Made by a program: the position numbers and the translations under genes | Notes under the pieces: model-generated | Seen by the model: the letters and a program-made list of their open reading frames with translations, nothing else | What the model was told of the DNA's origin: nothing | Database searches by the model: none | Assembly: GCA_963770485.1 (NCBI GenBank) | Contig: CAVYPX010000014.1 | Coordinates: 62,001 to 126,000, forward strand | DNA: 64,000 nt | Direction of reading: 5' to 3' | Origin: CAVVEC01 sp963770485 | Lineage (GTDB): Bacteria; Acidobacteriota; Terriglobia; Terriglobales; Acidobacteriaceae | Part shown: one piece after another, positions 34,830 through 43,582 of the stretch | Layout of the letters: the number at the start of each line of letters is the position of its first letter | Numbering within the stretch: position 1 is the stretch's first letter

Positions 34830-35570
34830 ATGCTGCGGCTGATGTGCATCACCGCCCATCCGGATGATGAGGCGGGCGGCTTTGGCGGCTCGCTCCGCCT
34901 CTATCATGACCGTGGAGTCGAGACCTGCGTAGTTTGCCTCACTCCGGGACAGGCGGCCAGTAATCGTGGTGGCGCCCAAAGCGATCAGGAATTGGCCGCC
35001 ATGCGGCGGAAGGAATTTGCCGCAGCTTGCGAAATCCTGAAAGTTTCGCGTGGGATGGTACTTGACTATCCCGACGGCCAGCTGCACCGCCAGGAGTTGT
35101 ATAAAGTCGTCTGCGATTTGACGCTGCACATTCGCCAATTTCGCCCCGACGTTTTGCTCACGTTTGGCCCGGACGGCTCGGTCACTGGCCATACCGATCA
35201 TTCCATGGCCTCAATTTTCGGGGCGCTGGCTTTCCACTGGGCAGGACGGAACAACCGTTATCCCGACCAGCTGAAGGACGGTCTCACGCCACATCGAACC
35301 CAGAAACTCTATTACTCGACGGTCAATTTCAGCTTGCCGGACCGGCAGCCGGTCACGCTGCCTCCAGCCACGGCGATTATTGAAATCGGGGATTATCTTG
35401 AGACCAAGATCTCCGCATTCAAGGCCCACACCAGCCAGGCGCCATTGTGGCCGTTGTTTGAATCTCATGTTCGCCAGCGCGGGCGGCAGGAGATGTTCCA
35501 CTTGGCGGCGCGAGTCACTACCGGACTCATCGTGCAGGAAACGGACTTATTTGCGGCGATCGAAGACTGA
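34830..35570 (+). CDS. PIG-L/LmbE-family deacetylase
   Basis: The 246-residue protein begins with the zinc motif AHPDDE (residues 9-14) and contains TFGPDGSVTGHTDHSM with the second His site. Family members remove N-acetyl groups from GlcNAc-type sugars in thiol, glycolipid or antibiotic pathways. The chosen start is ATG 34830; the open frame extends upstream for 54 codons that do not resemble the family. Divergent from the GT4 gene. Confidence 0.85.
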   Translation: MLRLMCITAHPDDEAGGFGGSLRLYHDRGVETCVVCLTPGQAASNRGGAQSDQELAAMRRKEFAAACEILKVSRGMVLDYPDGQLHRQELYKVVCDLTLHIRQFRPDVLLTFGPDGSVTGHTDHSMASIFGALAFHWAGRNNRYPDQLKDGLTPHRTQKLYYSTVNFSLPDRQPVTLPPATAIIEIGDYLETKISAFKAHTSQAPLWPLFESHVRQRGRQEMFHLAARVTTGLIVQETDLFAAIED

Positions 35571-35602
35571 AACTGCCGAGGTGCCGTCGAATCCGTCCGG
35601 CT

Positions 35603-35650
35603 TGCTGATGCTGAATGCTGAGTGCTGACCGCTGTGTGCTGAATGCTATG
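35603..35650. repeat. Low-complexity TGCTGA-word repeat
   Basis: A tract of GCTGATGCTGAATGCTGAGT-like words immediately precedes the tmk start codon. The inverse orientation occurs at 38265-38296 (CAGCACTCAGCATTCAGCAC). Confidence 0.6.
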
Positions 35651-35658
35651 ATTCTTCC

Positions 35659-36345
35659 GTGCCCGCTCACTCACATCGCGGCAGATTCATTACCCTCGAA
35701 GGGCTCGACGGGTGCGGCAAGAGCACGCAACTGGAAAAGCTGGCCGCGGTGCTGCGCGCCCAGAACCTGCCCGTAGTGATGACTCGCGAACCGGGCGGCA
35801 CGCCAACCGGAGAAAAGATTCGTCAGCTTTTGCTTGACACCGGGACGTCGGCGCTGGCCCCGCTGGCGGAATTGGCGCTGATGTTTGCCTCGCGAGCGCA
35901 ACACATCAAGGAAGTCATTCAGCCTGCGCTCGCCGAAGGGCGAGTGGTGCTCTGCGACCGCTTCACGGATTCGACGGAAGCCTATCAAGGCGGCGGCCGC
36001 AAGCTGGGCAGCGAACCGGTTCTGGCTCTGCATCGCATCTTGTGCGGGGATTTGTGGCCCGACTTCACCATTCTGATGGATTCGGACCTGGCTGCCAGCG
36101 TGGAACGCGCCCGCCGCCGCAACAAGGCGCGTATCTCCGAGAATGCACGAGCGGAAAGCGATGAGAACCGCTTTGAGCAGGAGAGCCGCGCATTCTTTGG
36201 ACGGGTGCGAAACGCCTATCTGGCAATTGCGGCTCGCGAACCGCAGCGTGTGGTCATGGTCGACGCCCGGGGCACTGCGGAGGAAACCCACAAGCAGATT
36301 GTGGAGGCGGTCCGGCACAAGTTGAAGCTGGCGAAGACCGCTTGA
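35659..36345 (+). CDS. tmk: Thymidylate kinase
   Basis: The 228-residue protein phosphorylates dTMP to dTDP. It has the P-loop GLDGCGKST, the DR[YF] motif in CDRFTDST with AYQGGGR, and a lid region rich in Arg (RARRRNKARI). The start is GTG at 35659 inside repeat-like sequence; it gives the family N-terminus RGRFITLEGLDG. It is followed by holB, a common neighbour. Confidence 0.93.
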   Translation: MPAHSHRGRFITLEGLDGCGKSTQLEKLAAVLRAQNLPVVMTREPGGTPTGEKIRQLLLDTGTSALAPLAELALMFASRAQHIKEVIQPALAEGRVVLCDRFTDSTEAYQGGGRKLGSEPVLALHRILCGDLWPDFTILMDSDLAASVERARRRNKARISENARAESDENRFEQESRAFFGRVRNAYLAIAAREPQRVVMVDARGTAEETHKQIVEAVRHKLKLAKTA

Positions 36346-36351
36346 ATGCAC

Positions 36352-36474
36352 CACAGAGACACGGAGTCACAGAGGAGTCAGATGACTACTGCTTCTTGGC
36401 TTTGTGTCATCGCTACGCGCGCCTGGTAATCTTTGACTTGTGCGGTTTTTTCTCTGTCACCCTGTGTCTCTGTG
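36352..36474. repeat. Inverted CACAGAGACACGG repeat
   Basis: CACAGAGACACGGAGTCACA (from 36352) and its inverse CACCCTGTGTCTCTGTG (to 36474) form a 120-bp inverted pair between tmk and holB. The left copy follows the tmk stop directly and the right copy ends just before the holB start. Confidence 0.6.
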
Positions 36475-36480
36475 CTGAAC

Positions 36481-37584
36481 ATGGGTTTTAGCGATTTTCA
36501 CGGCAACTCCGAAATCATCCGTCGCCTGCGCGAAACGCTGGCGCGCAATCGCTTTCCCCAGGCTGTGATCCTGGCCGGGCCTTCCGGCTCGGGAAAATAC
36601 ACTCTGGCGCTGATGCTGGCCAAGGCGCTGAACTGCCGCACGCCGATCAGCACGGACGGCTTGCCTGATTTTTGTGGCAAGTGTTCCAACTGTGTCCGCA
36701 TCGCCCAGTCGGAAGATCTGGAGGCTCGCTTCGCGGAGGCGGTGGAGGCCCGCGAGGGTCTGCGCGAAACTGACAAGAAAGAGACGCGCCTTTTTGTTCA
36801 GACTCATCCCGATGTGCTGGTCATCCCGCCCGATCCGCCGCAGATGATGATCAAAGTCGACCAGGTGCGGCGGGTAATCGAGACCATCTACTTCCGGCCG
36901 GGCGAAGCCAAGGAACGGGTCTACATCTTTACCGATTCGGCTTTCATGAAAGAGGCTGCGAACTCCCTGCTGAAAGTGCTGGAGGAACCGCCCGAGTTCG
37001 CCACGATTTTCCTTCTGACCGAGAACCCGGGCGAACTGCTGCCGACGATTCGCTCGCGCTCGATGGTGGTTACGCTGAATGCCTTGCCTGCCGAGGAAAT
37101 CGAACAGTATCTGGCGAAGCACCGTCCGGACTGGAATCCGAAACAGCGCGCGCTGGTGGCTCGACTTTCAGGAGGCGCTGTGGGACGCGCCCGCAGCTTC
37201 GATCTTGCCGGCTACACCGCAGCTCGGGAGCACGCTTTGACCATTCTCAACTCCGCGCTGCGCGCCGCGGATCACAGCGAATTGTTCAAGGTAACCGAAA
37301 CTTACCGCGCTGGAGCCGAAGGCCGGGACAAAACCGAAAAGCTCCTGCGCACGATTTACTCGCTGTTGCAGGATCTGACATTTCTGAATTCCGGGACCCC
37401 GGAACTGGTTCGCAACACCGATATTCCGGGTGAGCTGAAGAAGCTCGCGGAAGCCGCCGACTTTGCGTGGATTGCTTTCGCCGCCGAGCGCCTGGCCGAA
37501 GTCGAGCGCGGCATGCGCCGTAACCTGCTGCGGTCGCTCTCGCTGGATGCCTTCGCCACGGCACTGGAGAGAACCGGCACTTAA
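36481..37584 (+). CDS. holB: DNA polymerase III delta' subunit
   Basis: The 367-residue AAA+ clamp-loader subunit has the Walker A-like GPSGSGKYT, a Cys4 zinc site (C-x8..C pattern in NCRTP, CGKCSNC), DSAFMKEAANSLLKVLEEPP and the SRC-equivalent ENPGELLPTIRSRSM. A longer frame upstream to 36433 exists, but MGFSDFHGN at 36481 is the family N-terminus. It lies downstream of tmk, as is common. Confidence 0.9.
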   Translation: MGFSDFHGNSEIIRRLRETLARNRFPQAVILAGPSGSGKYTLALMLAKALNCRTPISTDGLPDFCGKCSNCVRIAQSEDLEARFAEAVEAREGLRETDKKETRLFVQTHPDVLVIPPDPPQMMIKVDQVRRVIETIYFRPGEAKERVYIFTDSAFMKEAANSLLKVLEEPPEFATIFLLTENPGELLPTIRSRSMVVTLNALPAEEIEQYLAKHRPDWNPKQRALVARLSGGAVGRARSFDLAGYTAAREHALTILNSALRAADHSELFKVTETYRAGAEGRDKTEKLLRTIYSLLQDLTFLNSGTPELVRNTDIPGELKKLAEAADFAWIAFAAERLAEVERGMRRNLLRSLSLDAFATALERTGT

Positions 37585-37820
37585 GCCGTTAACATTTAGC
37601 ACTCGCCTTCTAAGCTCACTGCTCGAGGCGGCGGAACGAGCGTCAAATTCCCCAATCCCGATTGCTAAATGCTAACTGCTTCATCTAGGACCATTTGAGC
37701 ATTGTCATTCCTCCCACTCCTGTGCTACGGTATTGGAAAGTTCACGCCTTCAGAATCCACAATCACAGTTGCGCCGGGTTGTGGCCCGCGAAAGAAAAAG
37801 CGTGTCGAACAGGTGACACT

Positions 37821-38255
37821 ATGAAAGATACGATTGATTCGATGCCAGCCGAGCAGGCAATCGAGCAGGAGAGCTTTGCCAACCGGAAGCTGATCCGTCC
37901 TTCGCTCACCCGCAATGACCACAACCATAACCATGCCGTATCCCCTATCGCGGAACGCCGCGACCGGCCCGAGCGAGTCGACCGTGACCGCTCCGAGCGT
38001 GGCGATCGCAATGGCGGCGGGCGGAAGGCAGCACCCCCCGAGCAGACCAACGCCGAGAATTTCTATTACCAGAAGCAGATGCAGTCCAAGACACCGATGG
38101 TCATCGTGCTCTGCGATGGCGAAGAGGTCCGCGGCACGATTGAGTGGTACGACAAGACCTGCCTCAAGATCAGCCGCAACGGCGCCCCCAACCTGATGAT
38201 CTATAAACTCTCGATCAAGTACATGTTCAAGGAAGGGGAGAACGCGAGGAAGTAG
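37821..38255 (+). CDS. Hfq-like LSm protein with long disordered N-terminus
   Basis: The 144-residue protein has a low-complexity N-terminal part (1-78, rich in His, Arg and Asp, for example HNHNHAV and RRDRPERVDRDRSERGDR). A C-terminal LSm fold follows: Sm1 about 92-115 (TPMVIVLCDGEEVRGTIEWY) and Sm2 about 125-136 (LMIYKLSIKYMF). In typical Hfq, Sm2 reads YKHA; here it is YKLS and the LSm domain is at the C-terminus. It probably binds RNA as a ring and aids sRNA regulation. AGGTGA precedes ATG 37821. Confidence 0.7.
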   Translation: MKDTIDSMPAEQAIEQESFANRKLIRPSLTRNDHNHNHAVSPIAERRDRPERVDRDRSERGDRNGGGRKAAPPEQTNAENFYYQKQMQSKTPMVIVLCDGEEVRGTIEWYDKTCLKISRNGAPNLMIYKLSIKYMFKEGENARK

Positions 38256-38264
38256 GGAGTTCGG

Positions 38265-38296
38265 AGCAGTCAGCACTCAGCATTCAGCACTTAGCC
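38265..38296. repeat. Low-complexity CAGCACTCAGCATT repeat
   Basis: Inverse form of the 35603-35650 tract, lying directly after the LSm gene; related words recur at 37590-37680. Confidence 0.55.
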
Positions 38297-38459
38297 AACC
38301 CGGCGACACCCTGATCTTGCCAGTTTCTTGCTGCCGCCGATAGCGGGACTCCTCAGGTGGGGAGAGCCCCTTCAACTGTCCAGGCCGAGCCCAATCCCAG
38401 CCGACAGCATTCCAATTTGGTTTGGCTGAAGGCTGACCGCTGAGTGCCGAAACGGCTTC

Positions 38460-39011
38460 TTACAACTTCGGCAACACGATCCCCTTCTGTGCCTGATACT
38501 TCCCTTTGCGATCCGCGTAGCTGGTTTCGCAGACTTCATCCGACTGGAAAAAAATGATCTGGCACAGGCCTTCATTAGCGTAAATCTTGGCGGGGAGTGG
38601 CGTCGTGTTAGAGATTTCGAGGGTCACAAAGCCTTCCCACTCGGGCTCGAAGGGAGTCACGTTCACGATGATCCCGCAGCGCGCGTAAGTAGACTTGCCC
38701 ACGCAGATCGTCAGACAACTCCGTGGAATCTTGAAATATTCGACCGAGCGAGCTAGCGCAAACGAGTTCGGCGGCACAATCGCGCAGTCCGAGCGCATGG
38801 TTACGAAAGAGCGCTCGTCGAACTGCTTGGGATCCACTACCGTGCAGTTCACGTTGGTGAAAATCTTGAATTCGTCGGCCACGCGCAAGTCATATCCGTA
38901 TGAAGACAGACCATAGGACACGACACCTTCCCGCACCTGCTTCTCGGAGAATGGGTTAATCATGTCGTGTTCGAGGGCCATTTTACGGATCCAGCGGTCA
39001 CTCTTCAGCAT
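38460..39011 (-). CDS. dcd: dCTP deaminase
   Basis: The 183-residue enzyme deaminates dCTP to dUTP (or on to dUMP in bifunctional forms). Characteristic blocks are SDRWIRKMALEH, SYGLSSYGYDLRV, GKSTYARCGI and VTLEISNTTPLPAKIYANEG, the latter holding the active-site Glu. ATG 39011 follows AGGAGA; a longer open frame enters the AT-rich repeat upstream and is rejected. Confidence 0.93.
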   Translation of the reverse strand: MLKSDRWIRKMALEHDMINPFSEKQVREGVVSYGLSSYGYDLRVADEFKIFTNVNCTVVDPKQFDERSFVTMRSDCAIVPPNSFALARSVEYFKIPRSCLTICVGKSTYARCGIIVNVTPFEPEWEGFVTLEISNTTPLPAKIYANEGLCQIIFFQSDEVCETSYADRKGKYQAQKGIVLPKL

Positions 39012-39025
39012 GTGTCTCCTAAGAG

Positions 39026-39136
39026 AATTGAGTAATTGAATAATTTTGTAATTGGGTAATTTGAAATCCACTGAGAGCACGCAGAAGTCTAAAGGGTTTT
39101 CAATTACCAAATTACTCAATTACAAAATTACTCAAT
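39026..39136. repeat. AT-rich imperfect inverted repeat
   Basis: Two arms of about 40 bp built from ATTGAGTAATT/GTAATTG words (39026-39066 and 39097-39136) can pair across a 30-base loop. The block is strikingly AT-rich inside a GC-rich region and separates dcd from the HU gene. Confidence 0.65.
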
Positions 39137-39251
39137 GCCTTTGTCTGGCTTGCATCTTACGAGACAACGGCTCCCGTTGACAATCTCCCCATATCTCCCT
39201 TAGCATCAATCACTTGGTGCAGCGCAACGACTTCGCCGCGGGGGACCGCCT

Positions 39252-39521
39252 GTGATCAAGCTGGACATCATCAACGAAGTGGTCAATAAGACCGGGATCA
39301 CCAAAACCAAAGCTGAACTGGCCGTGGAAACCGTATTTGAGAGCATGAAGCGGTCACTCGCCAAGGGCGATCGCATTGAACTGCGCGGATTTGGCGTGTT
39401 CAACGTCAGGCCCCGCAAGACCGGCATTGGACGCAATCCGCGTACCGGCGCCGAGGTTTCGATCCCGCCGGGCAAGGCCGTACGCTTCAAGCCCGGCAAG
39501 GAGTTGCAGTCCATCGACTAA
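39252..39521 (+). CDS. HU/IHF-family DNA-binding protein
   Basis: The 89-residue protein is a complete HU-type histone-like protein: MIKLDIINEVVNKTGI, the GFGVFNVR core and the DNA-minor-groove arm R-x-G-R-N-P-R-T-G (GIGRNPRTGAEVSIPPG). The start is GTG at 39252 with GGGGG upstream. It ends PGKELQSID. Confidence 0.92.
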   Translation: MIKLDIINEVVNKTGITKTKAELAVETVFESMKRSLAKGDRIELRGFGVFNVRPRKTGIGRNPRTGAEVSIPPGKAVRFKPGKELQSID

Positions 39522-39604
39522 TCCAGGTATCTCGCTGCAATCCGCTAGAGTAAATACGGGTGAGTACGCCCGTATCTCCAGGGTTGTGCCGCACGGATTT
39601 CTTC

Positions 39605-40627
39605 ATGTCTGAAATCATTCCTCCATCCTCTTCTTCGACCATCGAGTACTACCGGCCGATGGAGGTTTTCGTCGCCCCTCCGCAGAAGCAGAGGTACTGG
39701 GTGCATATTCTTCTGCTCCTGCTCACCATCTTCACCACCCTGGTAGTGGGCGCGCGCATGGAATTCAACTTCCTGCACAACCTGCCTGCCTTTTCCATGA
39801 ATGACGATGACTTACCGTTCTTCCCGATGCGGTGGGCGCTATCGCAACCTTCGCGGCTGCTGCTGGGTGTGCCCTTTGCCTCAACATTGATGCTGATTCT
39901 CCTGGCACATGAGATGGGGCACTACCTCTACTGCCGATATTACGGGGTTTATGCGACGCTTCCTTTCTTCATTCCTGCGCCGACGCTGATCGGAACTTTG
40001 GGCGCGTTTATCCGCATCCGCTCCCCGATACGCTCACGCACGGCGCTCTTTGACATCGGAATCGCGGGGCCGATCGCGGGTTTCGTTGTGGCATTGACGG
40101 TCTTGATCTTTGCCATGCCCTATTCGAGAGTGATGCCGTATCCAAGCGCCCCCGATTTGCAACTGGGATACCCGCTGATTTTTCGCTTCGTCTGGTATGC
40201 ACTGCGGCTGCCTCAACTGAAGGCACACTCGTCGGCTCTGCATGCCATTTATTTTCATCCCACGGCGATTGCGGCGTGGGTCGGGATGTTCGCCACCGCG
40301 CTGAATCTCCTACCTGGTGGGCAATTGGATGGTGGGCATATTGTTTTCGCGATCGCACCGCGCGCGCACAAAATGGTCTCTCGTCTGACCATCCTCGCGC
40401 TGATTCCAATGGCGTTTTATTTCTGGGCCGGCTGGCTGATCTGGGCAATCCTGCTGCGGCTCAGCGGCATGCGGCATCCCATGGTCGCGGAATGGCCAGG
40501 GATAACCGGCGCCCGGCGCTGGCTCGCGGTGTTCGCCCTTGCGATGCTGATCCTCACTCTGGCGCCTGCTCCCTTCGCCCAAGGGTCATTGCGGGAGGTC
40601 CTGCGCGCATTGCGGTCATCCCAATAG
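39605..40627 (+). CDS. M50-family site-2-type intramembrane metalloprotease
   Basis: The 340-residue membrane protein has about six hydrophobic segments. The zinc motif H102-E-M-G-H106 lies in a membrane segment (LILLAHEMGHYLYC), and a late NLLPGGQLDGGH carries the third ligand Asp. It would cleave membrane-bound substrates such as anti-sigma factors. The start is set at ATG 39605; an in-frame GTG at 39560 is possible. The two permease genes follow on the same strand. Confidence 0.85.
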   Translation: MSEIIPPSSSSTIEYYRPMEVFVAPPQKQRYWVHILLLLLTIFTTLVVGARMEFNFLHNLPAFSMNDDDLPFFPMRWALSQPSRLLLGVPFASTLMLILLAHEMGHYLYCRYYGVYATLPFFIPAPTLIGTLGAFIRIRSPIRSRTALFDIGIAGPIAGFVVALTVLIFAMPYSRVMPYPSAPDLQLGYPLIFRFVWYALRLPQLKAHSSALHAIYFHPTAIAAWVGMFATALNLLPGGQLDGGHIVFAIAPRAHKMVSRLTILALIPMAFYFWAGWLIWAILLRLSGMRHPMVAEWPGITGARRWLAVFALAMLILTLAPAPFAQGSLREVLRALRSSQ

Positions 40628-40731
40628 CTGATCCCGCTATCCCCTTTGCAGGTGAGACGTCCAAAACTGCAGGAGATCGGCCCGCAGTGCTTCTTATATG
40701 TAAAATCGTGGTGTCCTGGTGCAGCGGAATT

Positions 40732-41979
40732 ATGCGGACGCTTTTGGATACATTCGGGCAGATCTTTCGCACCTTGTGGGCGCACAAATTGCGCTCGTTT
40801 CTCACCATGTTCGGTATTGCCTGGGGCGTGGGATCGCTGCTGCTGCTGGTCGGTTTGGGGGAAGGTTTCCGCTCCGGCAACAAGCGCGGACTCAACGAGT
40901 ACGGCGAAAACATCATGTTTCTCTACCCGGGCCGGGCGCCGCAAGTGCAGGGAAGCATGAACTCGGCGCGCTACTACCACCTCACTTACCAGGACTATGC
41001 CGACATTCGCCGGGAAGCGCCACATGTTCGCGATGCAGCACCTGTACTTCTGCGCAACGACGTGCACGCCGTCAGCGAATTTGCCAACGCGAATGGCGAG
41101 ATCTGCGGCGTAGAACCCCAGTACGACGGAATCCGTTATCTGCCCCTGAAGCAGGGACGCTGGCTCAACGATCTGGATGAAGCGCAGAGGCGCAACGTGA
41201 TCGTGCTGGGCGACGAAATGACCAAGAACCTGTTTCCGGGACGACCCGCGGTGGGCGCGACCGTCCTGCTGAACGGCATCAGCTTTGAGGTGATCGGGAC
41301 CGTGAAGCGAGTGGGGCGTGGCGACGATAACTCCACCAACATGCGCGGCTACATTCCATACCAGGTAATGAACACGTATTTCCGGATCAAGGGCGAGGTT
41401 GAGCCCAATGCGATTTCTCTTATCAACTACCAGCCCCGAGTCGCCGCCGAGCACAAGCTGGCCCTCGAGGAAGTTCACAAGATTGTCGCCCGCAATCATG
41501 GCTTCGATTATCACGACGCGGATGCCTTCGAGGGCTGGGACACGGTGCAGCAGGCAGAAATGATGGGCCTGATCTTCGACGCCATGAATATGTTCCTGGG
41601 CACGGTCGGACTGGTTACGCTGGCGTTGGGCGCGATCGGGGTGATCAACATCATGTTGGTAGCGGTGAGCGAGCGCACCCGGGAGATCGGATTGCGCAAG
41701 GCATTGGGCGCGACGAACCGTAGCATTCTGTTTCAATTCTTTCTGGAAGGGATTCTTCTGACGCTGTTCAGTGGGTTGATCGGCATGGCCCTGGCGGGCG
41801 GCCTGATGGCGGCGCTGGGCACGCTGCAAGGTCCCGAGGGTTTTGATCCGCCGAAACTGGTGCCCGCGACGGCGACTTTGGCGATTGCCTGCCTGACCTT
41901 GGCCGGAGTGGTCGCCGGACTCTATCCTGCGCGCAAAGCCGCGATGCTGCAGCCGGTGGAAGCGCTGCGCCAGGAATAA
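40732..41979 (+). CDS. MacB-type ABC transporter permease (first)
   Basis: The 415-residue protein has one N-terminal membrane helix (LWAHKLRSFLTMFGIAWGVG), a large periplasmic MacB_PCD region, then three C-terminal helices of the FtsX domain (TVGLVTLALGAIGVINIMLV followed by ERTREIGLRKALGA). It exports molecules or transmits mechanical signals together with an ATPase. The start is ATG 40732 in the middle of a longer open frame. The second permease starts 3 bp after its stop. Confidence 0.88.
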   Translation: MRTLLDTFGQIFRTLWAHKLRSFLTMFGIAWGVGSLLLLVGLGEGFRSGNKRGLNEYGENIMFLYPGRAPQVQGSMNSARYYHLTYQDYADIRREAPHVRDAAPVLLRNDVHAVSEFANANGEICGVEPQYDGIRYLPLKQGRWLNDLDEAQRRNVIVLGDEMTKNLFPGRPAVGATVLLNGISFEVIGTVKRVGRGDDNSTNMRGYIPYQVMNTYFRIKGEVEPNAISLINYQPRVAAEHKLALEEVHKIVARNHGFDYHDADAFEGWDTVQQAEMMGLIFDAMNMFLGTVGLVTLALGAIGVINIMLVAVSERTREIGLRKALGATNRSILFQFFLEGILLTLFSGLIGMALAGGLMAALGTLQGPEGFDPPKLVPATATLAIACLTLAGVVAGLYPARKAAMLQPVEALRQE

Positions 41980-41982
41980 GCG

Positions 41983-43224
41983 ATGCTGAAAGATCTGCTG
42001 CGCGAAGCCTACGCCGCCATGCGGCACAATCGACGCCGCACCGCGCTCACCATGCTGGGCATGGCGTGGGGCATCGCTACGGTGGTGATGCTGCTCTCCT
42101 ACGGAAACGGTTTCGGCCAGGCTTGCGCAAACATCTTTGCCAACTTCGGAACCAAGCTGATGATTCTCGTTCCGGGCCGCAGTTCCATGCAGGCGGGCGG
42201 ACAGAAGGCGGGCGCCCAGCTTCGCTTTACCCTGGAAGACATTGATACCCTCACGAGCAATATTCCTCAGATTACCCACATCACACCGGAAGCCGGAAAG
42301 CAGGCGAACATTCAGTATGAAACGCGAACCTACACCTTCCAGGTTACGGGAGGCTACCCGAACGTGATTTCGATTCGCGCCTTGGATGTTGCTCAAGGTC
42401 GCTTCTACAACATGGAAGACCAGATGCAGCGCGCTCACGTGGTTGTGCTCAGCTCCGAGGCCAAGGAAAAACTGTTTTCCGGGAGGAATGCGCTGCAGGA
42501 GCGCGTGCGCATTGATGGCCTTGGCTTCGAAGTCATCGGTGTGCTGGCGCCAAAAATGCAAGCCGGGGACGACAACATTAACCGCATCCTGTTCATCCCC
42601 TTCACCACGATGGGCGACCTGAAGGATCTTCATTACCTGGACTCCATCTGGTTCAACTACGAGACGACCGAGTATTTGCGGCTGGAGCAGTCGGTGCGAT
42701 ATGTGCTGGGCATGCAGCACAAGTTCAATCCTGCTGACCGGCGCGCGATGTTTGTGTTCAACTTGATGGAACAAGTGCACTCCTTTGAAGTGATCACTCT
42801 GGGTTTGAAGGTCCTGCTGGCCTTTATCGGCACGCTCACACTCGGGATTGGCGGAGTTGGCCTGATGAACATCATGCTGGTCTCGGTGTCGCAGCGTACC
42901 CGCGAGATCGGCATGGAGAAATCTTTGGGGGCGCGCAGCCGCGACATTTTCCTGCAGTTCCTGGCCGAGGCGCTCACCATCACCTTTATGGGCGGAGCGC
43001 TCGGCGTCATTCTTGCCTACGCCGTTGCGCTCTCGGTGGGAAGGCTCACGCTGTACGGTGCGATCGCCAAGAATGCAGCGGCCGGGGACATCCGTCTCGT
43101 GATTGACCCCACCACGTTGGCAATTGCCACCGTGATCCTTGGCGTAGTGGGACTGGTCAGCGGGATGCTGCCAGCCATTCGCGCTTCCCGACTCGATCCC
43201 ATTGAGGCGCTGCGCTACGAGTAA
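41983..43224 (+). CDS. MacB-type ABC transporter permease (second)
   Basis: The 413-residue paralogue of the preceding protein has the same layout: an N-terminal helix (RRRTALTMLGMAWGIATVVM), a periplasmic domain, and an FtsX domain with GLMNIMLVSVSQRTREIGME. The pair is probably one heterodimeric transporter. Neither an ATPase nor a membrane-fusion protein gene is adjacent, so the ATPase must be encoded elsewhere. Confidence 0.88.
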   Translation: MLKDLLREAYAAMRHNRRRTALTMLGMAWGIATVVMLLSYGNGFGQACANIFANFGTKLMILVPGRSSMQAGGQKAGAQLRFTLEDIDTLTSNIPQITHITPEAGKQANIQYETRTYTFQVTGGYPNVISIRALDVAQGRFYNMEDQMQRAHVVVLSSEAKEKLFSGRNALQERVRIDGLGFEVIGVLAPKMQAGDDNINRILFIPFTTMGDLKDLHYLDSIWFNYETTEYLRLEQSVRYVLGMQHKFNPADRRAMFVFNLMEQVHSFEVITLGLKVLLAFIGTLTLGIGGVGLMNIMLVSVSQRTREIGMEKSLGARSRDIFLQFLAEALTITFMGGALGVILAYAVALSVGRLTLYGAIAKNAAAGDIRLVIDPTTLAIATVILGVVGLVSGMLPAIRASRLDPIEALRYE

Positions 43225-43582
43225 ACCTTGGATTCTGAGAGCGGGACCCCGTGGGCGCTAACTTAAGGCAGAATTCCTTTACGGGTCGGCAATCCGTCAT
43301 TCGGCGGAAATCGGCAAGCCCTGGCTGGAATTGCTAGCTTCCCACAAGCCGACTTCTGGCCCGGAATAACGATGTTGGATGACACACCGCCTCCTGCAAG
43401 GCTGGTGAACTGGGCGGCCGATTGCCTACAAACCCTAGTAGGAGACAGTCACGGTTCTCGGCTCACGCTTGCCAAGAGTGAATCCCGTAGCCCATACACT
43501 TTGTCAGCAGGACCATGCCTTGCCGTCGCATACGGGGCCCGGGTGTGGGCCCCCATGCAAGGTCCTCCATCTTGCCGCAAAC
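43225..43582. other. Intergenic stretch, nothing recognised
   Basis: About 360 bp between the convergent permease and GloVer-protein genes. No gene or strong hairpin is evident. Confidence 0.4.

Noticed and set aside
33535..35570. GT4 plus PIG-L pair as bacillithiol genes bshA/bshB
   Set aside because: The glycosyltransferase N-terminus differs from BshA and there is no bshC; a general sugar-modifying pair is safer.
40417..42780. A 787-codon open frame on the minus strand
   Set aside because: It is antisense to the M50 protease end and both permease genes, His/Gln-rich as expected of a shadow of GC-rich genes, and matches no family.
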